Assembly: GCF_023349125.1 (NCBI RefSeq)
Contig: NZ_JAKIKT010000014.1
Location: forward strand, 1-64,000
DNA: 64,000 nucleotides
Reading direction: 5' to 3'
Source of the DNA: Shewanella corallii
GTDB lineage: Bacteria; Pseudomonadota; Gammaproteobacteria; Enterobacterales; Shewanellaceae
In this document: piece after piece, positions 59,521-64,000 of the stretch
How the letters are laid out: each line of letters starts with the position of its first letter
Position numbering within the stretch: the first letter of the stretch is position 1
The notes under the pieces: generated by a model
Databases searched by the model: none
What the model saw: only the letters and a program-made list of their open reading frames with translations
What the model was told of the DNA's origin: nothing
Made by a program: the position numbers and the translations under genes

Positions 59521-61005
59521 GTGACAAAGAAATATGTGGTGGCGCTGGATCAGGGCACTACCAGTTCAAGGGCCATTGTATTCGACCATGATGCCAACAT
59601 AGTATCCGTCTCCCAACGGGAGTTTACCCAGCACTACCCTCAGCCAGGCTGGGTTGAACATGATCCCATGGAGATTTGGGCATCCCAGTCTTCCACTCTG
59701 ATAGAGGCTCTGGCTCGTGCCAATATTCGCAGCCGCGAAGTGGCCGCCATCGGTATTACCAATCAGAGGGAAACCACAGTGCTGTGGAACAAGTCCACAG
59801 GCAAACCTATCCATAATGCCATTGTCTGGCAGTGTCGCCGCAGCGGAGATATATGTGATGCGCTCAAAGCTCAGGGGCTGGAAGATGAAGTACGCCGCCG
59901 CACCGGGCTGGTACTGGATCCTTACTTCTCAGCATCCAAGATAAAATGGTTGCTGGATAATGTCCCCGGTGCCCGTGAGCAGGCGGAGCAGGGCGAGCTG
60001 TTGTTCGGCACTATAGACACCTGGTTGACCTGGAAGCTGACCGAGGGCGAAGTGCATGTGACTGACCCCACCAATGCTGCCCGCACCATGCTGTATAACA
60101 TTCACGATCTTAAGTGGGATGAGCGCCTGCTGGAGATCTTCGGTATCCCAGCATCAATACTGCCGGAAGTGAAAGGCTCATCTGAGATAGTGGGCAAAAC
60201 CCGTATCGCCGGTCAGGGCCAGGAGATCCCTGTGGCCGGTATGGCCGGGGATCAGCAATCTGCGCTCTTTGGTCAGCTGTGCACCGACAAGGGCACGGCT
60301 AAAAATACCTATGGTACTGGCTGCTTCCTGTTGATGAATACGGGCGACAAGCCTGTGTCTTCAGAGCATGGCCTGCTGACTACAGTAGCCGTTGGCGCCA
60401 AAGGCGAAGTGAATTATGCGTTGGAAGGCGCGGTATTTATGGGCGGTGCCACCATTCAATGGCTGCGGGATGAGCTGGGGCTTATCCGTGATGCTCAGGA
60501 TACCGAGTACTTTGCCTCCAGAGTCGCTGACACCAATGGTGTATATCTGGTGCCCGCCTTTGTAGGCCTGGGTGCACCTTACTGGGATCCCAATGCCAGG
60601 GGGGCGCTGGTGGGACTGACCCGGGGCGCTAACCGAAACCATATTATTCGCGCCGCACTCGAGTCCATTGCCTATCAAAGCCGGGATCTGTTGGATGCCA
60701 TGGCCAAGGATTGTGGAGTGCCACTGAAGCAACTCAAGGTGGATGGCGGCGCAGTTGCCAATGATTTTTTGATGCAGTTCCAGGCGGATATTACCCACGC
60801 CGAAGTGTTACGGCCTGAGCTGACAGAAACCACGGCCATGGGCGCGGCATTCCTTGCCGGTTTGGCGGTGGGTTTCTGGCAATCTACTGAGGAGCTTAAG
60901 CATAAGGCGGCAGTGGAGCGCTGCTTTACGCCGCAAATCGATGAGCAGAGTAAAGAAGCTCTGTATCTGGGCTGGCAGCAGGCGGTGGCCAGAACCCGCA
61001 GCTGA
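59521..61005 (+). CDS. glpK: Glycerol kinase
   Basis: A 494-residue FGGY-family kinase that makes glycerol 3-phosphate from glycerol and ATP. It begins with [18 protein letters not shown], the phosphate-binding loop; substrate contacts include NQRETTVLW and DTWLTWKL; and the adenosine site is [18 protein letters not shown]. Start is the GTG at 59521 with AAGGAAAC ahead; the open frame from 59485 is upstream of it. No glpF or glpD lies beside it. It is the only gene of glycerol use in the window. Confidence 0.95.
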   Translation: MTKKYVVALDQGTTSSRAIVFDHDANIVSVSQREFTQHYPQPGWVEHDPMEIWASQSSTLIEALARANIRSREVAAIGITNQRETTVLWNKSTGKPIHNAIVWQCRRSGDICDALKAQGLEDEVRRRTGLVLDPYFSASKIKWLLDNVPGAREQAEQGELLFGTIDTWLTWKLTEGEVHVTDPTNAARTMLYNIHDLKWDERLLEIFGIPASILPEVKGSSEIVGKTRIAGQGQEIPVAGMAGDQQSALFGQLCTDKGTAKNTYGTGCFLLMNTGDKPVSSEHGLLTTVAVGAKGEVNYALEGAVFMGGATIQWLRDELGLIRDAQDTEYFASRVADTNGVYLVPAFVGLGAPYWDPNARGALVGLTRGANRNHIIRAALESIAYQSRDLLDAMAKDCGVPLKQLKVDGGAVANDFLMQFQADITHAEVLRPELTETTAMGAAFLAGLAVGFWQSTEELKHKAAVERCFTPQIDEQSKEALYLGWQQAVARTRS

Positions 61006-61026
61006 CTTTTACAGATCCATCTCATG

Positions 61027-61053
61027 ACAAAGCCGGGCAATCGCCCGGCTTTG
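61027..61053. terminator. Bidirectional terminator between glpK and the next gene
   Basis: The 12-bp stem ACAAAGCCGGGC / GCCCGGCTTTGT has a short loop. It lies 21 bp past glpK and 18 bp from the end of the converging gene; the T-runs are short. Confidence 0.7.
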
Positions 61054-61071
61054 TTATTTATTGGTGAGTTA

Positions 61072-61437
61072 TCACGCCTCGATATCCACATGGTTGCCTT
61101 TGGCATCTCTGGGGCCGGTACTGAGTTTTCCCTGTTGCTCCTGAGCCAACTCTCTGGCTTCTCTTTCCAGCTCTTCCTCTGTGGCAGGGACGAATTTGTC
61201 TTCATGTTGGTGAACGGCAGCTGATCGATCTGTGCGACGTCGACCGCCGAGCCTGAACTTTCGGCGACTTGAGTTCTGTTTACGCCGCTCGATTTGATAG
61301 CTGGGTTTGTCGGTGACCGGCTGGTGGTCATCGGCGTTGGTGGCGGCCTCGGGGGTGACCTTCTGTACTTTGCGGGCACGCTCAATCCCGGCCTTCACCG
61401 GTTTTGCCAGCATATTGTAAATAGCATCCAATCCCAT
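61072..61437 (-). CDS. Hypothetical charged protein
   Basis: A 121-residue soluble protein with no recognised family. The middle is strongly basic (RRKQNSSRRKFRLGGRRRTDRS), and a stretch of acidic and glutamate-rich helix follows (EEELEREARELAQEQQGK). The basic-then-acidic pattern suggests nucleic acid or protein binding, but nothing more can be said. It is converging with glpK. Confidence 0.55.
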   Translation of the reverse strand: MGLDAIYNMLAKPVKAGIERARKVQKVTPEAATNADDHQPVTDKPSYQIERRKQNSSRRKFRLGGRRRTDRSAAVHQHEDKFVPATEEELEREARELAQEQQGKLSTGPRDAKGNHVDIEA

Positions 61438-61496
61438 AAGTCAGTCCCGACCTGTAATCCAGTCTTACCTGTTTATCGACCGCGTCTGGTTAAATT

Positions 61497-62525
61497 TTAG
61501 TCTTTAGTGGCCGGGTGTGTATCGTCATAGGTTTGTCGCTGCCAGTATTTTTGTTGAGCAGGCGTGGACAAGGCAACTTTCATATTGCCTGCTTTGTGCT
61601 GACAACCGAGTCTTACACCTTCTGCCAGCATGGCTTCCGACAACGCGAACCTGTCCTGTTTGGTTGGCTCGGGGGCATCCTCAAGCCAGCGTAATCTGCA
61701 CATACCGCAGCTGCCACCGCCGCCGCAGCGTGTTGTCAGTGTTTTTTGCTTATGGTTGATGCTCTGCAGCAGGCTGCCGCGGCATTTGAACTCCGCCAAT
61801 GGTCTGTTTTCCAGATCGAAGACTTCGAGGGTTTTACTGCCCGCCAGATTAAAGGGGAGTACCAGAGTACCGGCCAGTCCTCTGGATATCAGGGTAGCAA
61901 CACCGCTTAGTCCGATGGTCAGCGCCAGCAGCGCCATAATCTGTATTGGCAGGGCATTGAACCCCAACCCATTGTCCGGGAAGTAATCCATAAAGTGGAT
62001 CATCAACAGCCACTGCTTTATCTGACTGCCGGCATGTTTATGGGCAATGACCCTGGCTGAGGCTGCATCAATATAGATTTGGGTATCACCGGCGGTGACC
62101 AGATAGACAGGCGTGCTGGAAATGCTCTGTGCCGGAGAAGTGATCAGTTCAGGCCGGGACAGAGGAGCACTGCCACTGTAACTGGCTGCCGCAACCCAAG
62201 TCAGCTCTGCCATGGTCGGAGTGAAAGGTGCAAGAGGCTTGATACGGTACCAATGGTTCCCCTCGGTCGTTTTTACCTGATAGACAGCCTGGGGAAGGTG
62301 ATGAGCGACATCGACTCCCAGCAGTTTGTCTCCATGTTCTCTCAGTAATGGAGTCAAATCCGGCAGAGGTGTTGCTATCACATTGGGGGAGCTTCTGACT
62401 CTGTCCTTGCTGTCATTCAAAAGATCTGCAGGCAGAAGGCTCAGAGTGAGGCCGGTTATCAGCCAGAGTATCATCTGTAGTCCGGCCATCCAGGCCAATA
62501 TCCGGTGCCACTTTTGCCATTTCAT
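61497..62525 (-). CDS. PepSY-type membrane protein fused to a [2Fe-2S] ferredoxin domain
   Basis: A 342-residue protein. The N-terminus has one membrane helix (about 8-30), then a PepSY-like periplasmic region, and a second helix (about 200-225). The C-terminal 100 residues are a ferredoxin-like domain with Cys267, Cys273, Cys276 and Cys308 (C-x5-C-x2-C-x31-C), expected to lie in the cytoplasm. Such a layout could pass electrons across the inner membrane, as PepSY-type reductases do, but no heme or flavin site is obvious. ATG 62525 overlaps the stop of the upstream PepSY gene and follows GGAGG. Confidence 0.7.
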   Translation of the reverse strand: MKWQKWHRILAWMAGLQMILWLITGLTLSLLPADLLNDSKDRVRSSPNVIATPLPDLTPLLREHGDKLLGVDVAHHLPQAVYQVKTTEGNHWYRIKPLAPFTPTMAELTWVAAASYSGSAPLSRPELITSPAQSISSTPVYLVTAGDTQIYIDAASARVIAHKHAGSQIKQWLLMIHFMDYFPDNGLGFNALPIQIMALLALTIGLSGVATLISRGLAGTLVLPFNLAGSKTLEVFDLENRPLAEFKCRGSLLQSINHKQKTLTTRCGGGGSCGMCRLRWLEDAPEPTKQDRFALSEAMLAEGVRLGCQHKAGNMKVALSTPAQQKYWQRQTYDDTHPATKD

Positions 62526-63217
62526 AATGGACGCCTCCTGCGACTGACCCACAGCAGGACTATGCCACTCAGTGCTGAAATCAATGCCAGAGAGGCGGCT
62601 ATTTGCAGCAGTGGATTATGGATATTCTCGCGGGTGTCATAATCCATAATGTGCAGCATCCAGAACAGATCGAAAACCTGCCAGTAGTCGTGGCGTTTGC
62701 TGATCAGCTCTCCCGTTTGCGCGTTGAGATAGAGTCGGGGCTGTCCCACACCTGTAAAGCTCACCTGCCAAACCGGTGGTGTGATCCAACTGACTTCGTC
62801 AGGTGGAGTTTCCAATAAAGCGGCAGTAATCGGTTCACCCGCGCCATTAAATCTGGCCAGGGCCGCCTCAATTGCCTGATTGCGGTTCAGTGTCTCGGGC
62901 AAGGTCCGTCCATCGACAGCAGAAATCAGTAAACTCCGTTCGTTCTGATTAACCAGATAGGCCGGGCCACTGGGATGGGCCAACAGGCGAAACGATGAAA
63001 TGGGCCCTAGACGGCTTTGTATGTCAGCGGGTTGCACTTTAACGGTATCCGCTGCAATGACGGCAGTCTGAGTTGGCGCGATCAGATGCTGGCCCCGGAT
63101 AAAATTAATATCCATCAATACCATGTAACAACCGGTAATCAGCCAGATCATTATTTGAATGCCAACCACCAGGTTCAGGCTGTTATGTATTTTTCTTGTG
63201 CCAGCACTGGAAATCAT
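62522..63217 (-). CDS. PepSY-domain membrane protein
   Basis: A 231-residue protein with an N-terminal membrane helix (about 13-35), a PepSY-like region (repeats near GRTLPETLNRNQAIEAAL and NAQTGELISKRHDYWQVFD) and a C-terminal helix. Histidines in or next to the helices (KIHNSL, MLHIMDYDTRENIHN) recall those that bind heme in PepSY-TM reductases, but this is not certain. It is translationally coupled to the ferredoxin-fused gene, so the two probably form a complex. The ribosome binding site is weak. Confidence 0.7.
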   Translation of the reverse strand: MISSAGTRKIHNSLNLVVGIQIMIWLITGCYMVLMDINFIRGQHLIAPTQTAVIAADTVKVQPADIQSRLGPISSFRLLAHPSGPAYLVNQNERSLLISAVDGRTLPETLNRNQAIEAALARFNGAGEPITAALLETPPDEVSWITPPVWQVSFTGVGQPRLYLNAQTGELISKRHDYWQVFDLFWMLHIMDYDTRENIHNPLLQIAASLALISALSGIVLLWVSRRRRPL

Positions 63218-63497
63218 CTCAGTTGGAATAAATTGATGAGTGTTGTCAATATGTTAACTTATTCTTTCCGCCAGTGACCAGTCAGGTAATCAATCTGGAT
63301 TGCTGATCTGAATGTTGACGATACTTTCGCCACCTGATTTCCCACTCAACTGACCCGCAGGCCTGCTGTGGGTGCATTTTTTCACCAAAATTCACTTAAT
63401 TAGCGTTCAGCTTTTCCACAAATTCCCACTTTATCAACCAAGTGTTCATACCCTGAAAACTCCCTTATAACCCGCTTGAAGACTGGCCTTGGGCAGC
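63218..63497. other. Upstream part of the mra cluster intergenic region
   Basis: About 280 bp with no gene seen. It should contain the promoter of the leftward PepSY pair. One near match to a DnaA box (TTTTCCACA at 63413-63421) is present, which I take as chance. Confidence 0.4.
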
Positions 63498-63527
63498 TTG
63501 ACAATGCTTGCAGCCTGTCCCTAAACT
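63498..63527 (+). promoter_or_regulatory. Promoter of the mra (division/cell wall) cluster
   Basis: TTGACA (63498-63503) is a perfect -35; TAAACT (63522-63527) is a fair -10, with an 18-bp spacer. Transcription would start near 63534, just ahead of the MraZ-type sites. Confidence 0.6.
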
Positions 63528-63535
63528 TAGCAGTT

Positions 63536-63560
63536 GTGGGAATTTGTGGATTTTTGTGGA
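63536..63560 (+). promoter_or_regulatory. MraZ binding repeats
   Basis: Three direct repeats GTGGG, GTGGA and GTGGA are spaced by exactly five bases (10-bp period). This is the arrangement MraZ binds in E. coli to repress its own promoter. They lie right after the predicted start point, fitting autorepression. Confidence 0.75.
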
Positions 63561-63591
63561 TCATGTAATCGGAATACAGGAATAAAGACTA

Positions 63592-64000
63592 ATGTTTCGT
63601 GGGGCCAGCTCGATTAATCTCGATGCCAAAGGACGGATCGCCATACCTGTGCGGTACCGCGAAGCCCTGCGCGATCATCAGGATCCGGCCATGGCTGGTC
63701 ACCTGGTGCTTACCGTCGATATCAAGTCTGCCTGCCTGTTGCTCTACCCCCTCTGGGAATGGAACAAAGTTGAAGAGAAGCTTTTCCAGTTGTCTGACAC
63801 TCAACCTACTGAGCGCGCACTGAAACGCAAATTGTTGGGATACGCCCATGAACTTGAACTGGATTCCAATGGTCGAATCCTGTTGCCACCACCTTTGCGT
63901 CAATACGCAGGGCTGAACAAGAAAGCCATGCTGGTGGGGCAGTTTAACAAGTTTGAGTTATGGGATGAACAAAGCTGGATGCAGCAGATTGCCGATGATC
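63592..64000 (+). CDS. mraZ: Transcriptional regulator MraZ (3' end outside window)
   Basis: The first 136 codons of MraZ, which usually has about 150. Two SpoVT/AbrB-type DNA-binding repeats are seen: [21 protein letters not shown] near the start and [21 protein letters not shown] after residue 80. MraZ forms a ring and represses the division and cell wall cluster, whose next gene (rsmH) should follow beyond the window. A candidate AGGAATAAAG ribosome binding site precedes the ATG. Confidence 0.96.
   Translation, partial: MFRGASSINLDAKGRIAIPVRYREALRDHQDPAMAGHLVLTVDIKSACLLLYPLWEWNKVEEKLFQLSDTQPTERALKRKLLGYAHELELDSNGRILLPPPLRQYAGLNKKAMLVGQFNKFELWDEQSWMQQIADD

Noticed and set aside
63413-63421. 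DnaA-box-like TTTTCCACA near mraZ
   Set aside because: A single imperfect box without a cluster or origin features.

Overview
The window reads as chromosomal DNA of a Shewanella-like gammaproteobacterium. The main support is gene order: yicC / rph-pyrE, coaBC-dut-slmA, radC / rpmB-rpmG, argA, rarD-yigI / recQ, leuABCD and the start of the mra (division and cell wall) cluster. The divergent cai/fix carnitine locus and a thiosulfate/polysulfide reductase operon with its two-component system also fit. No plasmid, prophage, CRISPR array, tRNA or intact insertion sequence was seen. The mobile DNA consists of three short elements without genes, each ending in perfect or nearly perfect inverted repeats.

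Layout. 1-1030: the 3' end of a 5S rRNA, its terminator, two decayed copies of the 5S tail, and a 267-bp MITE-like element. 1039-5197: a frameshifted CPBP-family gene, a secreted lipocalin-like protein, an SMR pump, glutathione-dependent formaldehyde dehydrogenase, a PqiA-like membrane protein, and a second copy of the same element. 5196-10919: two large secreted hydrolases (an alkaline-phosphatase-fold enzyme and an M14 carboxypeptidase with two PKD domains and a GlyGly-CTERM tail) and a small membrane protein. 11230-26345: a ferredoxin, a PspB-like small protein, then fixABCX-yaaU divergent from caiTABCD. The cai operon ends in a MaoC-like hydratase instead of caiE and is followed by a TetR-type regulator. 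26413-40055: housekeeping genes, interrupted by two tandem S9 peptidases. 40059-45663: another MITE-like element, rarD, yigI, recQ, and a TPR protein with a degenerate GGDEF domain. 45820-50792: leu promoter, leader peptide, attenuator and leuABCD. 51284-52621: fadL. 52751-59461: phsABC with a ThsS/ThsR-like sensor pair. 59521-64000: glpK, a hypothetical gene, a PepSY pair (one member fused to a ferredoxin domain), and the 5' part of mraZ.

How the genes work together. Three blocks suggest anaerobic respiration and electron flow: CaiT/A/B/C/D with FixABCX for carnitine reduction, PhsABC under a thiosulfate-type sensor, and ferredoxin or PepSY proteins that may move electrons across or along the membrane. 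The most unusual sequence signals are four GGAA-N5-TTCC palindromes spaced exactly 38 bp apart between fixA and caiT, two identical 18-bp palindromic sites upstream of phsA, and the altered 3' end and regulator of the cai operon. All calls come from reading the sequence and from memory of families. No database search was run.
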